Assembly (NCBI GenBank): GCA_001465015.1
Contig: LNEO01000206.1
Coordinates: 33,088-97,087 of the forward strand
Source of the DNA: Deltaproteobacteria bacterium Ga0077539
GTDB taxonomy: Bacteria; Myxococcota_A; Polyangia; Polyangiales; Ga0077539
Length of the DNA stretch: 64,000 bases
Reading direction: 5' to 3'
The notes under the pieces were generated by a model. That model did no database searches. It saw nothing but the letters and a program-made list of their open reading frames with translations, and was not told the DNA's origin. Below are positions 8,433 through 16,866 of this stretch, piece after piece. The position numbers and the translations under genes were made by a program. Position 1 is the stretch's first letter. Each line of letters opens with the position of its first letter.

Positions 8433-9887
8433 GTGAATTTGGTAAACTCTCGCGCTGTGTTCGTCGCTGTGATCAAAAGAGCGTTCGCGCGAGGTGACTC
8501 CCCGGCGAGCGCTCGTGCGCGGTCTGTCATTGGACCGTGGTTTTCTTCGACCATCGCGCTGTGCGCCGTCGTGACGACGGGGGGTGCTGCGCACGCGCAA
8601 GCCGCGCCGCAACCGCACGGAGCTCATCATCAGCCGCGCGAGGCGAGGCTCTCGGCCGCGTCAGGGGCGGTCGAGCTGCTCGGCCCCAATCGCCGACAAG
8701 CCGCGGTCGGCGACACGCTGACCGAGGGTCAGCACCTGAGGCTCGCGGAGGGCGCGTCGGCGACCTTCGCGATGCACGGCGCCGCGACGCTCGTCGCTCG
8801 CGACCGAGCCGAGCTCTTGCTCTTCGGTGACCCATCGGCGCCGGCGCAAAACGGGCAGCCTCCGCCGCGAGACACGATCGCTCGCCGCGGCAGCGCCTCG
8901 GTGACGACGACGACCTCGGCGCTCACCGTCGCGACCGCGAGCTGCACGGTCGTCGTGCAACCCAACAGCGAGGTGCTCCTTCGCACGGACGCGCGACGGA
9001 CGCGGCTCGTGGTGCTTCGCGGCCGCGCGCGCGTTCGCGCCATGGGTCGCGAGGCGCTGTTTCGCGAAGGGCAGGGCGGCAAGGTCGAGCTCAATCAACC
9101 TGCGCTCCCGCGGCCGCTCGTCGCCGCTGCGCAGCTTCGGCCGCAGGCAGCGCCGGCGTACACGTTTGGCGGCACCGTCGAGGTCCCGATTCGCTGGGGG
9201 TTGCCGCGAGGGACGCCGGCGGCTCGATGGCGCGTGCAGCTCTCGCGCGAGCAGGATTTCTCTGCGCTCGTTCACGATCGGGCCGTGAGCGGAACGAGCA
9301 CCGAAGAGCGCGCGGCGCTCCCGGCGGGGCGCTATTTCGTACGTGTCGTGGGGGTCGACGCGGACGACCTCGACGGCCGCGCCAGCGCCGTGCAGAGCAT
9401 CGAAGTGGCAGGACCGCGCGTGATCCCGGGCAGAATCGGCCGCGCGGCGCGCGTGGAGGTTCCCGCGGGAATGCGGTGCGGCCTCGACACCTCTCCCCCT
9501 GCGCTGCAGCCGGGCGCGATGGAGCTCACGCCCGGGCGCAATCACACGCTCCGTTGTCTGCGCGACGAGGGCAGCACGGAGGTCTTCGAGATGGCCATCA
9601 GCGCGCAAGACGCTGGGCCGCTGCAGCACAGCGTGCGGATCACCAGCGATGTGCAGACCGACCAGCGTACGCTCGCGCTGAGGCTGACGGACGCGCGAGG
9701 GTACGGCGTTCCCTACGCGAACGTGCGCGTGGAGGCGCCGCAGGGCGCGACGGTCGAGCGCGTCGTCGAGGGCTCCGAGCGAGGCACGTACAACGCGACC
9801 GTGCGCTGGCCGGCGCGCGTCGGTCGGGGAACGCTCCGCTTCGTGATCAACGAAGCGGTCACGTTCGAAGAGCTCATCGAGCCCTGA
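8433..9887 (+). CDS. FecR-domain secreted protein
   Basis: A 484-residue protein with a GTG start 25 bp after the VWA-like gene. A long n-region precedes a hydrophobic signal segment ending in GGAAHAQ. Residues about 70-215 match a FecR-type domain (GAVELLGPNRRQAAVGDTL, LRLAEGASATF, TALTVATASC, VLRGRARV). A fibronectin III-like strand set follows (WRVQLSREQDF ... GRYFVRVVGVDADD), then two further beta domains. No sigma or anti-sigma gene is adjacent, so this is more likely an envelope beta protein of the kind frequent in Deltaproteobacteria than a classical FecR sensor. It closes the five-gene operon. Confidence 0.75.
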   Translation: MNLVNSRAVFVAVIKRAFARGDSPASARARSVIGPWFSSTIALCAVVTTGGAAHAQAAPQPHGAHHQPREARLSAASGAVELLGPNRRQAAVGDTLTEGQHLRLAEGASATFAMHGAATLVARDRAELLLFGDPSAPAQNGQPPPRDTIARRGSASVTTTTSALTVATASCTVVVQPNSEVLLRTDARRTRLVVLRGRARVRAMGREALFREGQGGKVELNQPALPRPLVAAAQLRPQAAPAYTFGGTVEVPIRWGLPRGTPAARWRVQLSREQDFSALVHDRAVSGTSTEERAALPAGRYFVRVVGVDADDLDGRASAVQSIEVAGPRVIPGRIGRAARVEVPAGMRCGLDTSPPALQPGAMELTPGRNHTLRCLRDEGSTEVFEMAISAQDAGPLQHSVRITSDVQTDQRTLALRLTDARGYGVPYANVRVEAPQGATVERVVEGSERGTYNATVRWPARVGRGTLRFVINEAVTFEELIEP

Positions 9888-9901
9888 GCGTGAGCGCGGG
9901 G

Positions 9902-9925
9902 TGCCCCCGAATGCATTCGGGGGCA
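9902..9925. terminator. Perfect 24-bp palindrome (hairpin) after the FecR-type gene
   Basis: The arms TGCCCCCGAA and TTCGGGGGCA are fully complementary around a TGCA centre. It lies 14 bp past the FecR-type stop and 52 bp before the aminotransferase start. There is no T-tract after it, so it may end transcription in a Rho-dependent way, stabilise the upstream mRNA, or bind a dimeric regulator. Confidence 0.5.
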
Positions 9926-9977
9926 GTGCGCGCCGCACGCCCGCCCGCGTTTCGAGTATCTTCCGCGGCCGAATTCG

Positions 9978-11249
9978 ATGACTGACAACGAGTCTCTTCG
10001 TCCGATGGCGTTTCGGCAAGTCCCGCGGACCGGCGTGATCTACGTGACCACCGAGGCGTCACGCCGCGGGTATTCTCCGACCGATCCCGATTGGTGCAAC
10101 CTCGGTCAGGGGCAGCCCGAGACCGGCCCGCTCGAAGGCGCGCCCGAGCGCGTGTTGCACATCGAGATCGATCCCAACGATCAAGAGTACGCGCCGGTCG
10201 CGGGGCTGTGGGAGCTTCGCGAGAGCGTCGCGGCGCTGTACAACGAGCTGTACCGCAAGGGGATGCCGTCGAAGTACACCGCAGAAAACGTCAGTATTTC
10301 TGGCGGCGGACGCGTCGCGCTCACCCGCGCTGCGGCGGCGCTCGGCTCGGTCAACCTCGGTCACTTTCTGCCGGACTACACGGCGTACGAAGAGCTGCTC
10401 GACGTGTTCAAGCTCTTCACGGCGATCCCGATCTTGCTCGAGCCCGAGCAGGGCTACGAGTTCAGCATCGACAAGCTCCGTCGCGAGATCATGGGCCGCG
10501 GCCTCGGCGCGATACTCCTCTCGAACCCCAGCAATCCATCGGGAAAGCTCGTCGCCGGAGACGAGCTCCGCGGCTGGGTTCAGACCGCGCGCGAGCTCGA
10601 CTGCACGCTGCTGCTCGACGAGTTCTACTCGCACTACATCTGGCGGGACGACGCGCGGTTCTCGGGCACGATGGAGTCTGCGGCGCGCTACGTCGAAGAC
10701 GTCGATCGCGACCCGGTGGTGATCTTCGACGGGCTCACGAAGAACTGGCGCTATCCAGGCTGGCGCCTGACCTGGACGGTGGGACCCAAGTCCGTGATCG
10801 AGTCCGTCGCGAGCGCGGGGAGCTTTCTCGACGGCGGAGGAAACAAGCCCGTCCAGCGCGCGGCGATCCCGTTGATGGACGTGGACTACCGTCGCCGCGA
10901 GACGGCAGCGATCCACAAAGTATTCTCGAGCAAGCGCGAGCTCGTGCTGCGGCGCTTGAAGAACCTGGGCGTGAAGTTCGATCGCTACCCAGACGGGAGC
11001 TTCTACGCGTGGGGATCCGTGGCCAACCTGGCGCCGTCGGTGAACACTGGGATGGCGTTCTTTCGCGCGGCGCTGGAGCACAAGGTGATCTGCGTTCCGG
11101 GGGAGTTCTTCGACGTGAACCCGGGCAAGCGTCGCGCCGGTCGCGCCTCGCGCTTTCGGGACTATGTGCGCTTCAGCTTCGGGCCGAGCGAAGACGTGCT
11201 CTCGAGAGCGCTCGACCGCTTGGAGCTCATGGTGAAGGACGCGGGGTGA
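9978..11249 (+). CDS. PLP-dependent aminotransferase, class I/II
   Basis: At 423 residues it has the usual length of fold-type I aminotransferases. Recognisable landmarks are LGQGQPETGP at the N-terminal substrate arm, YAPVAGLWELRESVAALYN, the SNPSNPSGK motif near residue 180, DEFYSHYIW carrying the Asp that pairs with the pyridine nitrogen, and GLTKNWRYPGWR with the Schiff-base Lys and downstream Arg. It should move an amino group between an amino acid and an oxo acid. The specific substrate is not clear. A palindrome separates it from the preceding operon and nothing follows closely. Confidence 0.88.
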   Translation: MTDNESLRPMAFRQVPRTGVIYVTTEASRRGYSPTDPDWCNLGQGQPETGPLEGAPERVLHIEIDPNDQEYAPVAGLWELRESVAALYNELYRKGMPSKYTAENVSISGGGRVALTRAAAALGSVNLGHFLPDYTAYEELLDVFKLFTAIPILLEPEQGYEFSIDKLRREIMGRGLGAILLSNPSNPSGKLVAGDELRGWVQTARELDCTLLLDEFYSHYIWRDDARFSGTMESAARYVEDVDRDPVVIFDGLTKNWRYPGWRLTWTVGPKSVIESVASAGSFLDGGGNKPVQRAAIPLMDVDYRRRETAAIHKVFSSKRELVLRRLKNLGVKFDRYPDGSFYAWGSVANLAPSVNTGMAFFRAALEHKVICVPGEFFDVNPGKRRAGRASRFRDYVRFSFGPSEDVLSRALDRLELMVKDAG

Positions 11250-11364
11250 GGTAAGCGAGCGCACTCGCGGGGGCTGCGCTGCGCCGAGGACGACTCGTGT
11301 CCGGGATCGTGTCCGCGCGTCGGGCCGAATCGCGCTGCATATTCGCAGCGAAGAGGAGGCAACG

Positions 11365-11871
11365 ATGAATCACGAAGAGCTGTGGATCATGGTCGACGTC
11401 GAGACCAGCGGACCGTTGTATGCAACACACTCGCTCACCGAGCTCGGCGCAGCGGTAGGCAGCAGGAGTCGCGGGGTGATCGACACGATCGAGGTGCTGA
11501 TGGCGCCGATCGGACCCGCGGTCGAGCGCTCGCGACGCTCGTTCGAGAGAGCGAGCCGCGAGGGGGCGAGCCCCGCCGAAGGAATGCGTCGATTTCAGTC
11601 ATGGTGCGAGCGCTACACCGGGGATCGCCATCGATTCGTCGCGCGACCAGCGGCGTTCGACTGGCCGTGGGTCGTGTACTACGCGTGGACGTACCTCGGA
11701 GCCAACCCGTTTGGATTCAAGGCCGTGTGCGCGTCGTCGTGGTTCGACGCCAAGGGGCTGCGCTTCGATCCGAAGCTCTCGCACCTCGCGGTCGACGACG
11801 CCAAGGTGCAGCTCGAGCACTTCTTCGCCCGAGGATTTCGCAGCTCGCTGGCACAGGATCACGTCCGATGA
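11365..11871 (+). CDS. DnaQ-like 3'-5' exonuclease
   Basis: A 168-residue single-domain protein. Motif I (IMVDVETSGP) carries the Asp and Glu metal ligands, and the end of the domain has the HLAVDDAK stretch expected for motif III of the DEDDh exonuclease family. A central ARPAAFDWPWV supplies the second-motif Asp. It should remove nucleotides from the 3' ends of DNA or RNA. A strong ribosome site (AGGAGG) stands 7 bp before the ATG. The stop overlaps the start of the next nuclease gene by 4 bp, so the two are translationally coupled. Confidence 0.85.
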   Translation: MNHEELWIMVDVETSGPLYATHSLTELGAAVGSRSRGVIDTIEVLMAPIGPAVERSRRSFERASREGASPAEGMRRFQSWCERYTGDRHRFVARPAAFDWPWVVYYAWTYLGANPFGFKAVCASSWFDAKGLRFDPKLSHLAVDDAKVQLEHFFARGFRSSLAQDHVR

Positions 11872-12770
11872 GCGTCCAGCGTCCGCGAACGATGCTCGGG
11901 TTGACGGCCCGTCTGCTGGCGTTGCGCTACGAGCGCGCGCTCGGCCCCTCGCGCCTCGCGCTCTTGGTCGTCGCGTCCGTCGCCGCACTGGTGAGCGCGC
12001 GATCCTTTGAGCACCGACGAGTCGAGCGAAGCCCGACGCCCCTCGCGACCTTCAACATCGAGAACGATCCCAAGAATGGCCGACAAGAGGCGCCGACCTT
12101 CGAGCTGTTGCGAACGCTGAACGCAGCCGCCGTCGGCGTGCAAGAAATCGTCGATCCCGTCGCGTTCGCGAGCGCCGCGCGATCCAGGCTCGGAGCGCAT
12201 TGGCGCTTCGTCCATTCGGTCGGCGAAGGGAGCCAGCGCGTCGGAGTGCTGTACGACAGCGATCGGCTCGAGCTGCTCTCGTCGAGACAGCACCGTGAGG
12301 TCGTGACGTATCCCGGCGCGAAGCCGATGTTCGAGGCGCGCCTTCGTGATGGAGCAACGGTGCTTCGGATGCTCGTCGTTCACCTCGAGGCGGGCGGCGA
12401 CGGCGCTCGGGAGCGGCAGCGCCAATATGCGGCGATGCTCCCTGTCGTGCGCGAAGCGGTCGGCTCGGGAGAGCGCGTCGTCGTGCTCGGCGACTTCAAC
12501 GCGACCGGCCCCGAGGACCGAGCAGAGCTGCGCGCCCTCTCCGGTCGCACGAACCTGCGCTGGGCCTCGGAGCCGCTCTCTTGCACTTCGTATTGGGCTC
12601 GGCGCGACGGGTGTCTCGGTCAGGCGCTCGATCACGTCCTCGCTTCGACGGCGCCGTCGTCGATCGCCGTTCGCGGCGCGTGCGAACGCGTCGGATGCTC
12701 GCCTGGCGCGCTGTGCCCGGCCGAGCGAGAGTTGATTTCTGATCACTGTCCCGTCGTCTTCGATCTCTGA
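11868..12770 (+). CDS. Endonuclease/exonuclease/phosphatase (EEP) family protein, membrane-anchored
   Basis: A 300-residue protein whose ATG overlaps the exonuclease stop. A hydrophobic segment at residues 28-44 (LALLVVASVAALVSA) precedes the catalytic domain, which should therefore face the periplasm. EEP landmarks are present in order: TFNIEN, GVQEIVD with the metal-binding Glu, VVHLEAGG, VVVLGDFNATGPED and the terminal ISDHCPVVFDL with the catalytic Asp-His. Substrates of this superfamily range from DNA to phospholipids. With the coupled DnaQ-like gene, a nucleic-acid role such as scavenging external DNA is plausible but unproven. Confidence 0.85.
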   Translation: MSVQRPRTMLGLTARLLALRYERALGPSRLALLVVASVAALVSARSFEHRRVERSPTPLATFNIENDPKNGRQEAPTFELLRTLNAAAVGVQEIVDPVAFASAARSRLGAHWRFVHSVGEGSQRVGVLYDSDRLELLSSRQHREVVTYPGAKPMFEARLRDGATVLRMLVVHLEAGGDGARERQRQYAAMLPVVREAVGSGERVVVLGDFNATGPEDRAELRALSGRTNLRWASEPLSCTSYWARRDGCLGQALDHVLASTAPSSIAVRGACERVGCSPGALCPAERELISDHCPVVFDL

Positions 12771-12772
12771 GG

Positions 12773-12805
12773 GCGAACGACGGTCCGAACCTCTGGTCAA
12801 CCTGG
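12773..12805. repeat. 33-bp direct repeat, left copy (accessory island boundary)
   Basis: Matches 19048-19080 in the same orientation with two mismatches; the central 20 bases GTCCGAACCTCTGGTCAACC are identical. It begins 2 bp after the EEP stop. Read on the minus strand it encodes VDQRFGPSFA, a copy of the C terminus of the FG-GAP lipoprotein at the other boundary. This fits a duplication made when the 6.3-kb block was inserted. Confidence 0.85.
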
Positions 12806-13155
12806 CGGTCACGCTGGCGTCGTCCCTGGTCGTGCATCGTTGCCGGCGCCTCGCGCGAGACCGTGGTCTCGCGAAGCACCTCTCGACGAGTGGTCGGCCA
12901 GAAGCGCGCTCTACGTTTCACCTCGGACTTCTCCTCGCCAACGCCTCGATCGATGTCCTCTACGAAGCCCTCGAAATCACGCCCGCCGCAGAATGGCAGC
13001 GGGCTGCGTGAGGGGATGGGTCAGCTTCGCGCCGCGGCCCGATGCAGTCGCTGGCAATTCGTCATCGACACGCTTCTCCGCGTCCATACCCAGTTATTGG
13101 TGGGCCTCGCCGCCGCATGGCTAACCGCAATCACACCCAGACAGCACCAACTTGG
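12806..13155. other. Gene-free stretch at the left end of the island
   Basis: Apart from the repeat at its left edge I see no convincing gene. Several frames of 90-120 residues are open, but they are arginine-rich in the manner of shadow frames and have no supporting ribosome site or recognisable domain. Towards 13100 the base composition drops, marking the transition into the lower-G+C cassette. Confidence 0.6.
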
Positions 13156-13491
13156 TTACAGGCCCAGACGCCTGCAGATAGTCGCTGCGCAAAACACGTG
13201 GACGGTCGCCACTCCGACAACTGCACCGTCATGAATTTCGCCACAATTGACAGAACTGTCCCAACGAGGAACGCAGTTCAAGTCATAGTAACACTTTGTG
13301 ACACCCCGACTCCCGCAGAGAAGCAGACAAGCATCTCGATCGGTTGCCAATGCGTCGGGTTGCACACCCGCATCCCGAAACGTAGATACCATTTCCGGAG
13401 GGGGAGTGCGATTGGTCCAGACCTCACCAATATAACAATCGCTACATGCATACAGTCCGAACGCGACGATGATGACTACGACTCGGATCAT
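13156..13491 (-). CDS. Small Cys-rich lipoprotein (candidate immunity protein)
   Basis: A 111-residue protein with a type II signal (MIRVVVIIVAFGLYACS). The mature part has about ten further Cys residues (CYIG, CLLLC, CYYDLNC, NCGEI, CAATIC), suggesting disulfide bonds outside the cytoplasm. Its ATG overlaps the stop of the 820-residue M23-type gene by 4 bp, so it is translationally coupled to it. A small exported lipoprotein directly after a putative peptidoglycan hydrolase is what an immunity protein would look like, but there is no sequence match to support that. Base composition is lower in G+C than the flanks: positions 13201-13260 have 32 G+C of 60. Confidence 0.7.
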   Translation of the reverse strand: MIRVVVIIVAFGLYACSDCYIGEVWTNRTPPPEMVSTFRDAGVQPDALATDRDACLLLCGSRGVTKCYYDLNCVPRWDSSVNCGEIHDGAVVGVATVHVFCAATICRRLGL

Positions 13492-15950
13492 CGTCGCGAC
13501 CAAGGAAAAATAGGCGTGTAGTCGGTAGGAACCACGTTGGTAGAATGCACACACTTTCCGTCGTCGAGATCCTCCAGTTGTTGTGGCCTTCCTTGAGGGT
13601 CGACGTCCATCGGCGTCGGGCGAACTGAGGGTCCCAGCCAGTCGCTGCTCGGTCGCCAAGGGATTACTAGATCGCGATCGTGCATCTCGAAGTGCAAGTG
13701 GGGAGTGGCTGAGATCCCAGTTGAATCCATGATCGCTAGCATTGCTCCTTGTGGAACGAGTTGAAACAACGACATGCCTGAAGGTCGAGGGTCGAGATGC
13801 AGGTATCGGCTGGCGTAGCGGCCGAAGAGCCGAAGTCGACGCGCTTCGTTCTGGCGGTCTTCGTACAAAGCCTCGTTGAACGGGTCGTATGGAGCCTGGC
13901 CTGCTTGCTCCTGGCGTCGCCGACCCGCTCCTCCATCGCCACCGATCGGACGATCAACCGCTCCGCTCGCAAGCTGCGATCCCGCCTCACCCGCGGCTAC
14001 GCGAACTCGCCCGCGGGGCGGCGAAACCGTTGTGAGAGCGGCAACGGCTGCGACTCCGCGAGCGCCCGCGATGGCGTTCCGTCGGGTACTATCGAGGTTG
14101 TTGCGGAACTGCGTGGCAGCTCCGGGAACGAATCCGGAGAACACAGTGTCACCGCGTGCACTCGATGAGGGAACGGCGCCTGCTTGAGAAATCAACCGCG
14201 CAAGCAAGTGGAAGTCATTGATGTCTAGATGAATCATCTCGACGTAGTTCGTCGTGTCGACGGCAGGTTGAAAGGGAGTGGTTGCCGTGGCACGTACTTC
14301 AGGGCGGTAGGCGAGATTTCTCTGGTTCAGCAGGTTAAGTCTGACAACAATCCCATCGGCTACGGCGCACGCTGGAGACTGATTCGAGAGATTCAGAAAC
14401 GGAAGACCTCGCTGAAAGCGAACGAAGTCGATCGCAAAGAACGCATCTACAAAGTCCCGGGTCGCAACGTGGCCACCTCCGCCGTAGTAGAACCCCCGAA
14501 TGCCAAATCCGCACGCGTCACGGGAAGAATGGTACGCGAGCGGAATCCACAGTACGAACGCCGCTGGAATGAAGTACGCATTCGCGTCCTGATTCCATTG
14601 CTCTGCAGCATTCACCGAAGCTTGGACGGCGGCGGGACCCAAGGCAACCAAGGCCCCCAGGAGGAAAAATGGCAATCCTAGCGTTGCGACACCTGTTAAC
14701 ACATCGATGGCCTCGTTTAGTCCACCGGCCGTGAACGACTGGCCTGCTGGCCATGGGGCCTTGATTGGCAGTTCGAGGTCTTGATTGGTTTCGTGCGGAG
14801 TGTGGCCGTGGTGATGTTCGTACAGCGCCTGCAACCGAGCGTTCGGCCATCCGTTGCTCACGCCAGTCCACTCCCATCCGTTGACCGTCGATTCAACGAT
14901 GAACGCGACGGGTCCCATGAACGTATCTCCCATCCAGCCGTAGGTCCACAGCACAGCTCGACCATTGTTGGCAATAAACTCAGAATCGTCGAGCGTGACA
15001 CGGGATTTCTCGAGGTCGATCGACAACACATCAATCGCCTCTGCTCCGTCACAGAACCACCCGTCGCAGGCGGCCACACCCAAAGAAAATCGAAACTTCG
15101 AAGCGAGCGCTCGCAGTTGTTTGCCGTCGCGCTGTTTCAGCGCGTTCTTCAACGCAGCAATCAGCTCGCCCGGTTTTGTTCCAGCGGTCTGTGATGAGGT
15201 CGTCATCGCCGCCAGTCGCTGCTTCGCGATGTAGCGCCAGTCGAGGCTCGGGACTCCGATTCCGTCGGGCGCTTGCGTGGCAGATATGAGCGAGCGGATC
15301 ACCTCGGATCTCTTGCCCAGTAACTCGTAGAGATTCGCGATCTCGAGCCATACCCAGACGAGTGACGTATCTGGTTCTCGCATCCGGGTCAGTTCGACCA
15401 ATGCCTCCACTGCCTTTTCAAACTGGCCGAGGCGAACGTGACAGGTCGCGATCGACTCGAGCGCACGAGGAGCGATGCTTCGGCCGAATACTGCGACGTC
15501 CTGAAAGCGATCCACGACGACTCGATACTTCGGAATCGCTTCTTCCCACTCCGCTTCGTAGCGGAAGTTGTCCCCGATCCATAGGGCGAGAATCGGCTCG
15601 AGGCCGGTTCCCTTCCATCTCTCCATTTCTAGTTCGAGGGTGGAGTTCGTGCTGAGAGATTGATGGTAGAGCCGAGCCCAGTAAACGAGCTGCGACGTCT
15701 TCGACCAAGCTTCGCCTACCGACTGCGGAGCTTCCGGGCTGCTCAACGGATTCGTCTCGCCTCCGCATTCGCTCACACAGCCGCAATGGTCGACTTGTCG
15801 CACGGCGCGAACTCTTGGATTCCAAGTCGGGCGAATGGTCCGAATGCGCGTCTCTTCGGGGCCGTACACGGCGCGAACGCGCTTGTCGTGCGATTCGTGA
15901 GGCGGAGGGCAAGAAATGCCCACGCATCGGATGCGGTGTTGGGGCGTCAT
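13488..15950 (-). CDS. TPR protein with C-terminal M23-type peptidase domain (candidate effector)
   Basis: 820 residues. Residues about 85-260 are helical repeats of TPR type (YRVVVDRFQDVAVF, ALESIATCHVRLGQFEKAVE). A mixed region follows, then a long hydrophobic stretch at 420-450 (VATLGLPFFLLGALVALG). The last 350 residues look like a LytM/M23 metallopeptidase: a His and an AIDF strand near 490-510, ADGIVVRLN, YLHLDP, and the closing PHLHFE near 750. A roughly 150-residue insertion separates the two halves. There is no signal peptide. The ATG overlaps the DcrB-like gene before it and the stop overlaps the lipoprotein gene after it. M23 enzymes cut peptidoglycan cross-bridges. A chaperone-like partner plus a coupled lipoprotein suggests a secreted antibacterial effector. 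Confidence 0.7.
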   Translation of the reverse strand: MTPQHRIRCVGISCPPPHESHDKRVRAVYGPEETRIRTIRPTWNPRVRAVRQVDHCGCVSECGGETNPLSSPEAPQSVGEAWSKTSQLVYWARLYHQSLSTNSTLELEMERWKGTGLEPILALWIGDNFRYEAEWEEAIPKYRVVVDRFQDVAVFGRSIAPRALESIATCHVRLGQFEKAVEALVELTRMREPDTSLVWVWLEIANLYELLGKRSEVIRSLISATQAPDGIGVPSLDWRYIAKQRLAAMTTSSQTAGTKPGELIAALKNALKQRDGKQLRALASKFRFSLGVAACDGWFCDGAEAIDVLSIDLEKSRVTLDDSEFIANNGRAVLWTYGWMGDTFMGPVAFIVESTVNGWEWTGVSNGWPNARLQALYEHHHGHTPHETNQDLELPIKAPWPAGQSFTAGGLNEAIDVLTGVATLGLPFFLLGALVALGPAAVQASVNAAEQWNQDANAYFIPAAFVLWIPLAYHSSRDACGFGIRGFYYGGGGHVATRDFVDAFFAIDFVRFQRGLPFLNLSNQSPACAVADGIVVRLNLLNQRNLAYRPEVRATATTPFQPAVDTTNYVEMIHLDINDFHLLARLISQAGAVPSSSARGDTVFSGFVPGAATQFRNNLDSTRRNAIAGARGVAAVAALTTVSPPRGRVRVAAGEAGSQLASGAVDRPIGGDGGAGRRRQEQAGQAPYDPFNEALYEDRQNEARRLRLFGRYASRYLHLDPRPSGMSLFQLVPQGAMLAIMDSTGISATPHLHFEMHDRDLVIPWRPSSDWLGPSVRPTPMDVDPQGRPQQLEDLDDGKCVHSTNVVPTDYTPIFPWSRR

Positions 15951-16429
15951 GCGTTTCTCTCCGCCTTCGGTTGAGACGGCGTTTCTAGCCGAATTGAAGC
16001 GACGATACGGTTGAATTCCTCGACTTGGTCGGCGGATCTCGGAGCCGACGTCGAGTACACGATGACGATCAATTCGTGACCAACTGAAAGTGCAATCTGA
16101 GTTTGCTCCAGTGGGTCGGTGTTCGAATTCTCGACTCGTACGCTTCGTTGAAACGCTGGTCGTCCGGCGACCAACATCTCCGTGATCGTCTCGAGGGTGG
16201 TCAGCTTGATGGACGACTGCGCTGGGATGCTCTGAACAAACAACGCGGCGACCACGGTTGCCACTGGCACTCCGACCGGGATGGCGTGCCGGCTCACCGT
16301 AACGGTTGACTTCGCCTTCGCTCCGCCGGGAACCCAGTCCGTGAGCACAATGATGCTTCGATCCAGAAACCGCGTCGGGACGCTGAATTCACCGAGTTCG
16401 AAGAGATCGACTACGCGTTCGTTGCTCAT
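15947..16429 (-). CDS. DcrB/DUF1795-like protein (Eag-type chaperone candidate)
   Basis: 160 residues from the ATG at 16429; a longer frame upstream has no better start. The pattern of an N-terminal strand region (FELGEFSVPTRFLDRSIIVLT), a central TVTVSRH, then LVAGRPAFQRSVRV and a C-terminal EFNRIVASIRL matches the DcrB-related (DUF1795) family. No signal peptide is present. In type VI secretion systems, Eag proteins of this family bind the hydrophobic segments of an effector encoded next door. Here the next gene starts within this one's stop and does carry a long hydrophobic stretch. No secretion-system gene is in the window, so the role is inference. Confidence 0.7.
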   Translation of the reverse strand: MSNERVVDLFELGEFSVPTRFLDRSIIVLTDWVPGGAKAKSTVTVSRHAIPVGVPVATVVAALFVQSIPAQSSIKLTTLETITEMLVAGRPAFQRSVRVENSNTDPLEQTQIALSVGHELIVIVYSTSAPRSADQVEEFNRIVASIRLETPSQPKAERNA

Positions 16430-16451
16430 GAGTGCTGCTCGTTCTCGTTGG

Positions 16452-16823
16452 CTACGGATCGACCCACATTCCTCCGTTAGTCGTGCACGCCATTCGCAGG
16501 GGTTGCGGATCTGCGATAGCACTGCGCGAATACCAGCCAGTGACGGAGAAGCCACCAGAGGCCTGTCGACACCCGCCGACCGAGTTCTCTCTCGAGCAGC
16601 CTCCTTCGGTCCACTGAAACGAGCTGGTCGGTGCTCCTCCGTCGATGATCAACGGGCGACAGCTTGCTGCGTACAGCCGCTCTTGATCCGAAGTCAACCC
16701 TCGGTATTCGATGCAGACAGCCGCTGGGAGCGGGCTTGTCTGACGGCAGTGAACCAGCCGATCTCCACTCGAACTACAAGCAGACGCCGAGATCAACAGC
16801 GTTGCCGCGAAGACGCGCATCAT
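16452..16823 (-). CDS. Small Cys-containing lipoprotein
   Basis: 123 residues from the ATG at 16823 (a second ATG is adjacent). It has a type II signal (MMRVFAATLLISASACSSS) and six later Cys residues spaced as CRQ, VCIEY, SCRP, GCSR, GCRQ and CTT. I do not recognise a family. It precedes the DcrB-like gene by 22 bp on the same strand and so belongs to the same cassette. It could be a second immunity factor, or unrelated cargo of the island. Confidence 0.65.
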   Translation of the reverse strand: MMRVFAATLLISASACSSSGDRLVHCRQTSPLPAAVCIEYRGLTSDQERLYAASCRPLIIDGGAPTSSFQWTEGGCSRENSVGGCRQASGGFSVTGWYSRSAIADPQPLRMACTTNGGMWVDP

Positions 16824-16866
16824 CGAAGTCGCCTTTCGGTAAACAGAACCTCGGAATGCGACTGCA

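Noticed and set aside
8433..9887. FecR-domain gene as part of a sigma/anti-sigma iron-sensing system
   Set aside because: No sigma factor or TonB receptor gene is adjacent, and the protein has a signal peptide plus extra beta domains instead of the cytoplasmic anti-sigma part.
12840..13234. Plus-strand frames of 90-120 codons at the left end of the island
   Set aside because: No ribosome site or family resemblance, composition like shadow frames, and partial overlap with the better-supported minus-strand lipoprotein gene.
15947..16555. Longer start for the DcrB-like protein at 16555
   Set aside because: The extra 42 residues overlap the upstream lipoprotein gene and do not look like the family; the ATG at 16429 gives the expected N terminus.
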